Assembly: GCA_964251665.1 (NCBI GenBank)
Contig: CAXUKO010000015.1
Span: 62,001-126,000, forward strand
DNA: 64,000 nucleotides
Direction of reading: 5' to 3'
DNA from: JBBQLG01 sp964251665
Lineage (GTDB): Bacteria; Bacteroidota; Bacteroidia; Cytophagales; Spirosomataceae
Positions 6,524 to 14,864 of this stretch are shown here, piece by piece (within the stretch, counting starts at the first letter, position 1; each line of letters starts with the position of its first letter). A model generated the notes under the pieces. It was not told the DNA's origin and ran no database searches. It saw only the letters and a list, made by a program, of their open reading frames with translations. Made by a program: the position numbers and the translations under genes.

Positions 6524-6951
6524 TGCATGACCCGTTCAGTTGCATTAATAAAATTGTTCACCGTCTGTTGACTGCACTCGAGTGGCTCGTATCGACGTTG
6601 TTCGCTCCATTCCGAGACTTTCGACCAGTCTTTAAATAAACTTTCGTTGTTAATCTTTTCGTCCTGCAATGTTGGAAACAAGCCTGCAAAGACCAACAGC
6701 GTAGGCAAGTGGTGCGTATATAATGCCTTTGTCACCTCTGCAAACCCCGACCCGCCAACAAATACCTCAACACCAAGGCGTTTACAGATAAGGGCCTTCA
6801 GGGAAAACTCAGCAGCGTATCCCGCCAGGTAATAAGCTCCCTGATTGTAACCGTTTGTGTATAACAATCGAGCTTCGTCTAAGCGATGTTGAGCCAGCTC
6901 TTTGAGTTGTTCTCCCTTTATCAACGTATAGTTTAGGCTTATATCAAACAA
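6502..6951 (-). CDS. HEPN domain protein
   Basis: The protein has 149 residues. It shows the HEPN pattern of long helices: KELAQHRLDEARLLYTNG, then the hallmark AYYLAGYAAEFSLKALI. HEPN domains often act as RNases or as the helical partner in toxin systems with a nucleotidyltransferase. The Rx4-6H catalytic motif of HepT-type RNases is not seen; the closest is R followed eight residues later by H near the end. It may therefore be a non-catalytic partner. The gene lies inside a block bounded by 21-bp direct repeats. Confidence 0.75.
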   Translation of the reverse strand: MFDISLNYTLIKGEQLKELAQHRLDEARLLYTNGYNQGAYYLAGYAAEFSLKALICKRLGVEVFVGGSGFAEVTKALYTHHLPTLLVFAGLFPTLQDEKINNESLFKDWSKVSEWSEQRRYEPLECSQQTVNNFINATERVMQWIFKHY

Positions 6952-7204
6952 ACACCAAAAAAAGCGAAAGATTTACTTAGCTACAATCATTTTGAGATTT
7001 GTTCGGTAGTTAACAAGTGGATGTTCTTCCCGAAACCCGATAATGAGGTCAATTGCTTTACCCGGTTTACACTGGCTGCCCCTGCATACCTCCTAGCTCA
7101 GCCGATTGATCCCCTGCCAGTGTAATTTCTTTTGGCGATTGCGTACATCACCATTAAACGTTGCGGCCGTTATGGAATCCAACCGGTCCACGCATCCCAC
7201 AAGC
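6952..7204. other. Intergenic region with an inverted repeat and the right copy of the 21-bp repeat
   Basis: No gene is seen. TTACACTGGC at 7067-7076 and its complement GCCAGTGTAA at 7116-7125 could form a 10-bp stem with a 39-base loop. The HEPN gene promoter should lie at the left end. The right copy of the 21-bp repeat (7154-7174) ends 30 bases before the MuiA-like start. Confidence 0.55.
7154..7174. repeat. 21-bp direct repeat, right copy
   Basis: Identical to 6145-6165 in the same orientation. The distance between copies is 1009 bases. Bases outside the repeat differ, except a shared T-rich run upstream. Confidence 0.85.
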
Positions 7205-8848
7205 ATGAAAAAGATCATTCTGGTTCTGACCCTCCTCTCGGCAGGCACCACCCTTCGCGCCGACGATGACATACGCATCCCGGCTACACTCCGGCAGGCC
7301 ACCGTTTTCCTTAACCGCGCCCAACTCTCGGCCCAGGCCAAAACGACCCTTGATGTCGGCACGACGCACCTCATTATTGACAACGTACCCTTGTCCACCG
7401 ATCCGCAAAGTATTCAGGTGTCCGGAAAGGGAGATGCCGTAATTCAGGGCGTCCAGTTTCGGACCAATTACCTCACCAAAGCCACCAAACCGGCGTCGCT
7501 GCAACGGCTGGAAGATTCATTGAAAGTCAACCGGGAGAGTTTGGAACTGCTTCAGGTCGGGCGTTCGGTGCTGGACGAAGAGCGGAAACTACTGCTGGCC
7601 AATCAGAAAATTGGGGGTGAGAAAGGGACAACCGTGCTGGAGCTGGAAAAAATGGCCGCGCTGTACCAGAAGCGCCTGACCGAACTCGGCCTGAAACTAC
7701 TCCGCACTGACCGCCAGATCACAGAGCAGACCAAAACGGTGGCCCGGCTGGAGGGACAGGTGAGAGAGCAGAACGCCAAACGCGAACAGCCGGTGGGCGA
7801 AATCGACGTGACCCTGACGGCCCGCACCCGCACCGCCATCGAACTCGACCTGAGCTACGTAGTGAACGATGCTGGCTGGACACCAGTCTATGACATTCGC
7901 ATCAGCGACACGCGCAAACCGGCGTCGCTGGCCTACAAGGCGTTTGTGTACCAGAAAACCGGCTTCGACTGGACCAACATTCAACTCGTGCTCTCCACGG
8001 CGAACCCGGCGATGGGCGGCACACAGCCAGAATTAGGCACGCAGTATGTCGGTATTTATGAGCCGCAACCTGCACCAGCACCGGGACAGATGCGGGCTTT
8101 TAAGCGGGCAACTCCGCAGGTTATGGAATTGAAAGAAAGTGTTGCGGCTGAGTCGGCCGTAAGTGCTGCACCCCAACAGGAGATGGACAATACCGCTGAT
8201 TTTATGCAAACGCTCGATCAGCCGACGAACGTGGCATTTACCATCGCCATTCCGTACACCATTTTAAGCAACCGGCCCGGCGCACCCGCTAAACCACAGC
8301 TGGTGGATATTCAGACGGCCGATGTGGCCGCTACCTACCGCTACGAAACCACACCCAAACTCGATGCCGACGCCTTCCTGACTGCTCAACTCACGGGCTG
8401 GGAGAAGCTGAACCTGCTGAACGGCACGGCACGAATTTACTTTGAAGGCACCTACGTCGGTGAGTCGCAGGTTAGTCTGGCCAACGCGAAAGATACGCTG
8501 TCGGTGGGGTTGGGCCGCGACAAGCGTGTGGTGGTGAAGCGAGAAAAAATTGAGGACGTCAGCAGCCGCAAAACGGTTGGCAGTAACATTCGCGAAACGC
8601 ACAGTTACCGCATCACCGTACGGAATACCAAAACCGAAGCGGTTAGCCTAAATGTATACGACCAAATCCCTGTTTCGACGGATAACCGCATCGAAATTTC
8701 ACCCGAAGACCTCGGTGGTGCCGAACGGAACACCGAAACGGGCAAATTGACCTGGCGTCTAACGCTGAAACCGAATGAAAGCCGGGTGCTTACCTTCCGG
8801 TATGAAGTAAAATACCCGAAAGGCAAGACGTTAACGAACGCAGAATAG
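7205..8848 (+). CDS. MuiA family protein (DUF4139/DUF4140)
   Basis: The protein has 547 residues from the ATG at 7205, where a signal peptide begins (MKKIILVLTLLSAGTTLRA). Upstream in-frame codons cross the 21-bp repeat and lack signal features. Residues 20-130 form the DUF4140 region (ATVFLNRAQLSAQAK), then comes a coiled coil (about 130-190) and the DUF4139 domain to the end (VVNDAGWTPVYDIR, KTGFDWTNIQLVLSTANP). The family is named after a mucoidy inhibitor and occurs in many Bacteroidota as an exported protein of unknown mechanism. The palindrome after its stop probably ends transcription. Confidence 0.88.
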   Translation: MKKIILVLTLLSAGTTLRADDDIRIPATLRQATVFLNRAQLSAQAKTTLDVGTTHLIIDNVPLSTDPQSIQVSGKGDAVIQGVQFRTNYLTKATKPASLQRLEDSLKVNRESLELLQVGRSVLDEERKLLLANQKIGGEKGTTVLELEKMAALYQKRLTELGLKLLRTDRQITEQTKTVARLEGQVREQNAKREQPVGEIDVTLTARTRTAIELDLSYVVNDAGWTPVYDIRISDTRKPASLAYKAFVYQKTGFDWTNIQLVLSTANPAMGGTQPELGTQYVGIYEPQPAPAPGQMRAFKRATPQVMELKESVAAESAVSAAPQQEMDNTADFMQTLDQPTNVAFTIAIPYTILSNRPGAPAKPQLVDIQTADVAATYRYETTPKLDADAFLTAQLTGWEKLNLLNGTARIYFEGTYVGESQVSLANAKDTLSVGLGRDKRVVVKREKIEDVSSRKTVGSNIRETHSYRITVRNTKTEAVSLNVYDQIPVSTDNRIEISPEDLGGAERNTETGKLTWRLTLKPNESRVLTFRYEVKYPKGKTLTNAE

Positions 8849-8863
8849 GGCGTTTGTGGTTGT

Positions 8864-8934
8864 TTTGTCATGCTGCGGCACCATGCATCCTGGCCGTCAA
8901 GCCGCTAAGGTTCTGCGTGCCGCAGCATGACAAA
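8864..8934. repeat. TTTGTCAT palindrome family, copy 1
   Basis: The arms 8864-8881 and 8917-8934 are exact inverted 18-base copies starting TTTGTCATGCTGCGG. A 35-base loop lies between. It starts 16 bases after the MuiA stop and runs over the proposed ATG of the DUF502 gene. Related palindromes are at 9518, 36492 and 39794. Confidence 0.85.
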
Positions 8935-9514
8935 TCACCACCAACCACGAACTGTTTTGTTTAACCGAATCATTGCCCGTACCATCACCTACTTTGGCCG
9001 GGGTTTACTGGCCGTCACGCCCGTCGGGCTGACGATCTATGTCATTTACAGTATTTTCGTCTGGGTTGATGGGCTGGTGCCAATCACGATTCCCGGTCTG
9101 GGCGTGCTCATTATGCTGGGTATTATTTTGGGCGTCGGTCTGCTGGTTTCTACCGTTATTCCCCAGTCGTTTGTGAACCTGCTCGAGGGTAGTATCAAGC
9201 ACCTGCCGCTGGTCAGCCTCATCTATTTCGCGCTGAAAGATCTGCTGTCGGCGTTTGTGGGGGATAAAAAGAAATTCAATCAACCCGTGCTGGTAACGGT
9301 TAACCGGCAGTCCGACCTGAAAAAGATTGGGTTTATTACGCAGACGGATCTCAGCAATCTGGGTATTACCGGAGCCGTAGCCGTCTACCTGCCGCATTCC
9401 TATGCGTTTTCGGGCGAGCTCTTCATCGTCCCCTCCGAAAACATTTCGCTGATTAACGCGCCCAGTGCCGACGTAATGAAGCTGATCGTGTCAGGTGGGG
9501 TATCGTCGAAGTAG
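8927..9514 (+). CDS. DUF502 family membrane protein
   Basis: The protein has 195 residues if it starts at the ATG at 8927. It matches DUF502: two membrane segments (about residues 28-46 and 58-78, LLAVTPVGLTIYVIYSIFV and IMLGIILGVGLLVS), followed by a soluble part with LPLVSLIYFALKDL and the conserved FNQPVLV and VYLPHSYAFSGE segments. Its role is unknown. The ATG lies inside the right arm of a repeat, and the first ten residues are not family-like; a TTG at 8957 would give LFNRIIARTITYFGRG, closer to the usual start. Confidence 0.85.
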   Translation: MTNHHQPRTVLFNRIIARTITYFGRGLLAVTPVGLTIYVIYSIFVWVDGLVPITIPGLGVLIMLGIILGVGLLVSTVIPQSFVNLLEGSIKHLPLVSLIYFALKDLLSAFVGDKKKFNQPVLVTVNRQSDLKKIGFITQTDLSNLGITGAVAVYLPHSYAFSGELFIVPSENISLINAPSADVMKLIVSGGVSSK

Positions 9515-9517
9515 GGC

Positions 9518-9594
9518 TTTTTTGTCATGCTGAGGGACGAAGCATCTTAGCGGTTTGGTAGCCAAGATGCTTCATTCTTCAGCATGACAAAAAA
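9518..9594. repeat. TTTGTCAT palindrome family, copy 2
   Basis: The arms 9518-9551 and 9561-9594 pair with a few mismatches. They read TTTTTTGTCATGCTGAGGG and, inside, CGAAGCATCTTAGC. The right arm ends in AAAAAA. It lies four bases after the DUF502 stop and shares the inner CGAAGNATCTTAG word with the copy at 39794, so it is a dispersed repeat used as a terminator. Confidence 0.85.
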
Positions 9595-9673
9595 TACACT
9601 TACCGTTTTTAATCCGCCATTAATAGCTATTTCCCCTGCTCATTTGTTACTTGGTTAGCTAACCGCTACACCT

Positions 9674-10246
9674 ATGAAAACGCTGCTTACTCTGTTGCTT
9701 TTTTTCGTGCTTGCCCGCACCAGCCGGGCGCAGACGGATTCATCATCGGCGGCTAAACTTATACCGGCTCCGGTGAAATACTTAGCACTAGATGTATCGG
9801 GTCCGTTCGGCGGTTTTCACCGGTACCGCTTCCAGGAAGGAGAAATGTTTACGTTTCGCTCGCGCACGGATGGCGACCGCTACCACGATCAGATTTACGC
9901 GGTAACAGATACGTCGTTCCGGCTCAGCATGATGAACGAAGTCATGAACCGGCCCGACTTCCCGGAGTTTCGCCTGAATGAGGTGCAAAAAATATACGTG
10001 ACCCATCGGATTCCGTTTGTGTCGGCGGGAGCGGTGATGCTGCCACTCGCGGGGCTGGTGTTTATTGTGGCCGACTTTGTAAATCCTAAAGCGGGCGATG
10101 GCCGCAGTGGTCGATTTGTGTTCGATAGCCGGTCGCTCATTCCCGGTGGCGCGCTAATGGCTCTGGGTGGCATCTGTTATAAACTCAGTTTTTCGCGCTA
10201 TACCGTCAATAAAAATCACCGGCTTCGGGTGCTAACGGCGCTGTAA
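9674..10246 (+). CDS. Hypothetical exported protein
   Basis: The protein has 190 residues. A signal peptide is clear (LLTLLLFFVLARTSRAQ). The middle contains a short beta-rich segment, and residues 115-180 hold two hydrophobic stretches (VSAGAVMLPLAGLVFIVADF and GGALMALGGICYKL) that could anchor it in a membrane. No family is recognised, though similar small proteins with YRFQEGE-like segments occur in Cytophagales. It precedes aroA by 16 bases and may be cotranscribed. Confidence 0.65.
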   Translation: MKTLLTLLLFFVLARTSRAQTDSSSAAKLIPAPVKYLALDVSGPFGGFHRYRFQEGEMFTFRSRTDGDRYHDQIYAVTDTSFRLSMMNEVMNRPDFPEFRLNEVQKIYVTHRIPFVSAGAVMLPLAGLVFIVADFVNPKAGDGRSGRFVFDSRSLIPGGALMALGGICYKLSFSRYTVNKNHRLRVLTAL

Positions 10247-10250
10247 ACTG

Positions 10251-10258
10251 TAGTTTTG
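10251..10258 (+). promoter_or_regulatory. Possible -7 box TAGTTTTG before aroA
   Basis: TAGTTTTG fits the Bacteroidota -7 consensus TAnnTTTG and lies four bases before the aroA ATG. Transcription from it would give a leaderless or nearly leaderless message. No clear -33 TTG was seen, so this is weak. Confidence 0.25.
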
Positions 10259-10262
10259 CGGC

Positions 10263-11531
10263 ATGAACGCCGTCCGCCTGACCCCACCCACTGGCCCTAT
10301 TCGGGCTACTATTCCGTTAGCATCTTCCAAAAGCGAAAGCAACCGCGCCCTCATCATCGACGCGCTGACGGGTTTTCGCTGCCAGCTGACTAATCTGTCT
10401 ACCGCCCGCGATACCCAAACCATGATCCGGCTGTTACATGCCGACGACCCTATTGCCGATGTGCTCGACGCGGGTACGACCATGCGGTTCCTGACGGCTT
10501 ACTTCGCGGTTACCAACCAAAAAAAGACGCTCACCGGCACCCCCCGCATGTGCGAACGACCCATCGGTATGCTGGTGGACGCCCTGCGTACGTTGGGAGC
10601 CGACATCACGTACCTGAAAAATGAAGGGTATCCACCGCTTCAGATCAATGGATTTTCGACGGATGGGACGACAAACCGGGTGGCGATTCGGGGCGACGTG
10701 AGCAGTCAGTATATTTCTGCCCTGTTGATGATTGCGCCGAAACTGCCGAATGGACTGACGCTCGAACTAACGGGCGAGATCGGCTCGAAGCCGTATATCG
10801 AGATGACCCTGGCGCAGATGGAGTACTTCGGCATTGCGTTTCAGGCCGACTGGACGGCACAGACCATCACCATTCCGGCGGGTGACTATAGCCCCGGGCC
10901 TTACGCTATTGAATCCGACTGGTCGGGTGCGAGTTACTGGTACAGTACGCTGACGCTGGCGCCCGAAGGCAGCACACTCGATTTGCTTGGCTTGAAACAG
11001 TATTCGTTGCAGGGTGATAGCGCCATTGCGCGAATCATGAGTCAGTTGGGGGTACAGAGCGATTTCGTTGATTCGGGCGTTCAACTCAGTAAAATACCGG
11101 TTCGGCCAACGCTGGACTGGGATTTTACTGACTGTCCTGATCTGGCCCAGACGGTTGCCGTGTGCTGCGCCGGCCTGAATGTTCCCCTAACGCTGACGGG
11201 CGTTGAAAGCCTGAAAATCAAGGAAACTGACCGGATCGCGGCCCTCCAAACCGAACTACAGAAAATTGGCGCGGAACTGGTGGAAGTGGAGCCAAACACC
11301 CGGTACGAAGTTCGCCGTACCTCAGCAGCGACGAGCCACGAACTATCGACTGCCAACCACCAACTCCCAACTATAGAAACCTACGATGACCACCGGATGG
11401 CGATGGCGTTTGCCCCGATAGCCATGCAACGGCCCGTTGTGATTGAGGAGCCGGGTGTGGTGGCTAAATCCTATCCGTCTTTCTGGGAGGACTTCGGTTC
11501 TGTTGCCGGGATAGCGATGGAGGCTGAATAA
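10263..11531 (+). CDS. aroA: 3-phosphoshikimate 1-carboxyvinyltransferase (EPSP synthase)
   Basis: The protein has 422 residues. It joins phosphoenolpyruvate to shikimate 3-phosphate in the shikimate pathway in the cytoplasm. The catalytic signature is present: K23-S24 and R28 (SSKSESNR), DAGTTMRFLTA, SSQYISALL, the catalytic Asp region FTDCPDLAQTVAV, KETDRIAAL, and DDHRMAMAFAP with KSYPSFWEDF near the end. A stretch of about a dozen residues before the DDHRM motif is encoded by a seven-base tandem repeat (11339-11373) and looks like an insertion. The gene is not next to other aro genes. Confidence 0.95.
   Translation: MNAVRLTPPTGPIRATIPLASSKSESNRALIIDALTGFRCQLTNLSTARDTQTMIRLLHADDPIADVLDAGTTMRFLTAYFAVTNQKKTLTGTPRMCERPIGMLVDALRTLGADITYLKNEGYPPLQINGFSTDGTTNRVAIRGDVSSQYISALLMIAPKLPNGLTLELTGEIGSKPYIEMTLAQMEYFGIAFQADWTAQTITIPAGDYSPGPYAIESDWSGASYWYSTLTLAPEGSTLDLLGLKQYSLQGDSAIARIMSQLGVQSDFVDSGVQLSKIPVRPTLDWDFTDCPDLAQTVAVCCAGLNVPLTLTGVESLKIKETDRIAALQTELQKIGAELVEVEPNTRYEVRRTSAATSHELSTANHQLPTIETYDDHRMAMAFAPIAMQRPVVIEEPGVVAKSYPSFWEDFGSVAGIAMEAE
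11339..11373 (+). repeat. Five degenerate 7-base tandem repeats inside aroA
   Basis: The 35 bases divide into CGAACTA, TCGACTG, CCAACCA, CCAACTC and CCAACTA. They encode an extra Ser/Thr/Gln-rich loop just before the conserved DDHRM motif of EPSP synthase. The repeat has almost no G on this strand, unlike the rest of the gene. Confidence 0.7.
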
Positions 11532-11581
11532 CCGGGAAGTTGGCAGATGCTGGATTGTCAGCATCTGTCAACCACTATTCG

Positions 11582-13171
11582 TTAGACTACGTTGGTAATG
11601 GCTGTCTGCCAATGCCTGACGAACCGGGTCATATAGGTGTTGAGATCATCTGGCGAAAAATCTGCTTTGATAAATCCGATGTGGTTGTCGGGTCTCAACA
11701 ATACGGCGAATGACCGGTTGGTCCCGAATAACTCCACAAGGCGCGGATAAAGGGGAACGACGGTAAAATCGACCAGCGTGCCGTATTGGGGTTCAAGTTC
11801 CGGCAGCTCCGAGTCGTACGTATACTCTCCGTCGGTAACTAGAATCAGGTGGAAGGCAGGTGCACGGAGTTTATCGTAAACACTCGCACCAGCTACCCGA
11901 AAATAGGGCATTCGATCCCCGGCTTTGACTGTAAACGGCTGGTCGCCCTGGTGCTGACTCAAGGCACTTTCCCGGTAGTTGATACCAATTTGGGAGAGCG
12001 TCGGAAAAATAGCTTCGCGCGCCGGGCCGAACTGATTGATGATGCCAGCCAGTCCCGGAATTACGTTATCGCGGAAAAACTGGAGGTACCAGCTGTCGCC
12101 GGTTGCCACGTCAAAAAACTGATCGGTCGTTTTCAGCAGATGTTTTGCATTAGCCAGCCGTTCGTCGTTATAACTGTCCAGCAGCGTATCATCAGCCTGC
12201 CCCTTCACGACCAGCGACAGCTTCCAGGCCAGATTATACGCATCCTGAATTCCCGTGTTCATGCCCTGCCCACCCGCTGGCGTATGAATGTGGGCCGCAT
12301 CGCCCGCCAGAAAGCACCGCCCAACCGAAAACCGTTCGGCATGACGGGTATGGACTTTATACGACGAAAACCAACGGACTTTGGTAATATCCAGCGGGCA
12401 CTGCATCACATAAACCGCTTTCAACTCAATGGCCTCGTAGGTGGTTTCCTGATCCGGCTGCCCACTGTATTCGGGCATGTTGCCAATGAGCCGCCAGTGC
12501 TTTTTGCCCTCCATCGGGATCATCAATAAAAACGAATCCTGCCGGAAGGCAACATGAAGCGTACCTGCTTCGGCCTCAAAATCCATTTCGACATCGGCTA
12601 CATAAAATAAGCGCGGATGCGTTGATCCCGAAAAATCCCGCCCAAGCAGATGACGCGTTGGGCTGCCGGCCCCATCGCAGCCTACGAGAAATTTGGCATT
12701 AATGGTCTGTATATCGCCGGTTGCTGACTCAAGAACGGCCTGTACCTCCGATGCATCCTGCGTTATGCTTTTTAGTTGGGTTTGCCAGTGAACGTCTTTT
12801 CCGGATTGCAGGAGGTAATCATGCAGCAGATGCTCGGTTTTGCTTTGTTCATAGACCAGCACAAACGGAAACGGACTGAGTCCCCTGCCGAAGTCAGCGA
12901 ACCTGATTTCGGCACTGACCTTACCGTTGTGCATCAGGGCCAGTTTCTGCGCAATCTCACCCGTTTCAACAGCTTTTTGGGCCAGGCCAATCTGGTCATA
13001 AATCTCCAGCGTTCGGGCGTGCACGACCAATGCCTTTGATAACTCTGTAACCCCTTCCTTCTGATCAATCAGTATGAAGTTAATGCCATAGCGAATTAAC
13101 TGGGTAGCCAGTGCCAGACCCGTTGGCCCGGCGCCAACAATCAGTACGTCGGTTGTCTGTACAGTTTTCAT
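11582..13171 (-). CDS. FAD-dependent aromatic monooxygenase
   Basis: The protein has 529 residues. The N-terminus holds the FAD-binding motif VGAGPTGLALA (about residue 12). Around residue 290 there is the second FAD motif, FLAGDAAHIHTPAGGQGMN, followed by DAYNLAWKLSLV. The last 130 residues resemble the thioredoxin-like domain of the phenol 2-monooxygenase / PheA-TfdB group. Such enzymes hydroxylate phenolic or polyketide rings with NAD(P)H and oxygen. The substrate is unknown. It is a single gene, facing aroA end to end. Confidence 0.88.
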   Translation of the reverse strand: MKTVQTTDVLIVGAGPTGLALATQLIRYGINFILIDQKEGVTELSKALVVHARTLEIYDQIGLAQKAVETGEIAQKLALMHNGKVSAEIRFADFGRGLSPFPFVLVYEQSKTEHLLHDYLLQSGKDVHWQTQLKSITQDASEVQAVLESATGDIQTINAKFLVGCDGAGSPTRHLLGRDFSGSTHPRLFYVADVEMDFEAEAGTLHVAFRQDSFLLMIPMEGKKHWRLIGNMPEYSGQPDQETTYEAIELKAVYVMQCPLDITKVRWFSSYKVHTRHAERFSVGRCFLAGDAAHIHTPAGGQGMNTGIQDAYNLAWKLSLVVKGQADDTLLDSYNDERLANAKHLLKTTDQFFDVATGDSWYLQFFRDNVIPGLAGIINQFGPAREAIFPTLSQIGINYRESALSQHQGDQPFTVKAGDRMPYFRVAGASVYDKLRAPAFHLILVTDGEYTYDSELPELEPQYGTLVDFTVVPLYPRLVELFGTNRSFAVLLRPDNHIGFIKADFSPDDLNTYMTRFVRHWQTAITNVV

Positions 13172-13369
13172 AGTTCGGGTGCTTTGGTTTGACCAGTTGA
13201 CCTGATAAGGGATAAATCGAATTATACTACCTATGGACTACACCAATGATGCAGGCGCTGCTACCGCGAGAATTTCGTAATCCGTCAGTTCGTTTTCATC
13301 TTTCGTCACCGGCTGTCCGGCGGTTGGGGCTGACCTTTGTAGCAGACAAAAACAAAAAATAAATCAACT

Positions 13370-13720
13370 ATGAAAACGGTCCTGCGTCTCGAAGAATTGG
13401 CTCAGTTTAGTTTATCCATCGTTTTATTTGCGCAACTGCCTTTTGCGTGGTGGTGGTTTCCGGCGCTGATTCTGTTGCCTGACCTTAGTATGCTGGGCTA
13501 CCTGATTAATCCGCAGATTGGTGCTTATGGGTATAATCTGGGGCATCACAAGGGAGTAGCCCTGGCCATCGGCATGGTCGGGATGCTGCTTCATGCCCCG
13601 GTTGTGATGCTGGTCGGAGTGATTTTGTTCGGTCACGCCAGCATGGACCGGATGATGGGCTATGGCCTGAAATATTCGGATAGCTTTAAACACACGCACC
13701 TCGGTGCCATCGGTCATTAA
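13370..13720 (+). CDS. DUF4260 family membrane protein
   Basis: The protein has 116 residues. It carries the DUF4260 features: ALILLPDLSMLGYLINPQIGA cut near here, GYNLGHHKGVALAIG, then MDRMMGYGLKYSDSFKHTHLG. Three or four hydrophobic helices indicate an inner-membrane protein. The His and Asp residues in the loops are conserved in the family, whose function is unknown. The start follows an A-rich leader typical of ribosome binding in this group. Confidence 0.88.
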   Translation: MKTVLRLEELAQFSLSIVLFAQLPFAWWWFPALILLPDLSMLGYLINPQIGAYGYNLGHHKGVALAIGMVGMLLHAPVVMLVGVILFGHASMDRMMGYGLKYSDSFKHTHLGAIGH

Positions 13721-13762
13721 TCCCATCACCGGGCCACAGCACCACGAACCCACGGACCACGG

Positions 13763-13797
13763 TATCAAAGCACCACGACTGAAGTCGTGGCCTGATA
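13763..13797. repeat. REP-like palindrome TATCA...TGATA, copy 1
   Basis: The core CCACGACTGAAGTCGTGG (13773-13790) is a perfect 8-bp stem with a GA loop. It is framed by TATCA at 13763-13767 and TGATA at 13793-13797. The copy at 58837-58868 has the same ends and a comparable core. Cores of this kind are typical of REP sequences mobilised by RAYT transposases, but none is in the window. Confidence 0.7.
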
Positions 13798-13817
13798 AAA
13801 AGATCTCATAAAAACTC

Positions 13818-14864
13818 ATGTTAGCTATGAATACGCATCCAACCGTACTGATTCTGGGGGCTACGGGCAGCATTGGCTGTGCCGTTACCCAAACGTTGCT
13901 CGCCCGGCAGTGGCCCGTTACAATTCTGGTACGCAATCGGGCCAAAGCCGAAAAACTATTTCCCAATGCCGCCGGGCTGGTCATGCTGGAGGGCGACGTG
14001 CAGGATGCCGATACCCTGAACCGGGCCGCTGCGGGTGCCGATTTCATCGTTCACGCCATCAATTATCCGTACCATCAGTGGGTTCAGACCATGGCATCCG
14101 CCACTCAAAACGTGATCGACGCGGCCAACCGGGCTCAGGCGACCATCGTTTTTCCGGGGAACGTCTACGGGTTTGGCAATGCAAAACAGCCCATCCGCGA
14201 AGAGTCCAGACCGAATCCCAACACCCGTAAAGGTCAGTTGCGCGTCGACCTGGAGACCATGCTCGAAACAGCTGCTCTTACGGGACCATGCCGCGTTATC
14301 AACGTCCGGCTGCCGGATTTCTGGGGGCCAAACGTCGTGCATGCAGGCATTGCACCGGTTTTTGAGGGGGCTTTACAGGGGAAGGCCATGCCCTGGCTGA
14401 TGAACGCCGACATTGCCCATCAGTCGGTCTACACGCCCGATGCCGCCGAAATCATCGCCCGGCTGATGCTGCACCATGTTGAGCAAGCCCATGCTGTGCA
14501 ACCCTACGAGGTCTGGAACTACGGCGGATTTACCCTGCCCGGCATACGGGCGTGGTTTGGTCAGATTGCGGGATTGACCGGGAAACCGGCGAAGGTGCAG
14601 GTGATGGGGCGGTGGCTGATTCGGTTGGTGGGGCTGTTCGATCCGGTGGTGCGGGAGGTGGGCGAGATGCTGTACCTCTACAACAACACGGTGTTGCTGG
14701 ACGATACAAAGGTTCGCCGGTTGTTCCCCGACTTTCGCGAAACGCCGATGAACGATGCGCTAACGGAAACGCTTACCTGGTTTGCCCGGTGCCGACTGAA
14801 CATGACTTTTTCTCCCGTTAGTCAGCCAATCGCCAGTGCAGCTTCTCCGAAAGCAATCCATTAA
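13818..14864 (+). CDS. NAD-dependent epimerase/dehydratase (extended SDR)
   Basis: The protein has 348 residues, or 345 from the second ATG at 13827. The Rossmann motif is LILGATGSIGCAV at the start. The family YxxxK motif is altered: GNVYGFGNAK takes its place around residue 115. The structure resembles atypical NAD(P)-binding nucleotide-sugar epimerases of uncertain substrate. It ends exactly one base before the stop of the AraC gene on the other strand, so the two genes converge with no space. Confidence 0.85.
   Translation: MLAMNTHPTVLILGATGSIGCAVTQTLLARQWPVTILVRNRAKAEKLFPNAAGLVMLEGDVQDADTLNRAAAGADFIVHAINYPYHQWVQTMASATQNVIDAANRAQATIVFPGNVYGFGNAKQPIREESRPNPNTRKGQLRVDLETMLETAALTGPCRVINVRLPDFWGPNVVHAGIAPVFEGALQGKAMPWLMNADIAHQSVYTPDAAEIIARLMLHHVEQAHAVQPYEVWNYGGFTLPGIRAWFGQIAGLTGKPAKVQVMGRWLIRLVGLFDPVVREVGEMLYLYNNTVLLDDTKVRRLFPDFRETPMNDALTETLTWFARCRLNMTFSPVSQPIASAASPKAIH

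Noticed and set aside
6502..6951. HepT-type RNase toxin
   Set aside because: The Rx4-6H motif is absent and no MNT nucleotidyltransferase is next to it; only the HEPN fold is supported.
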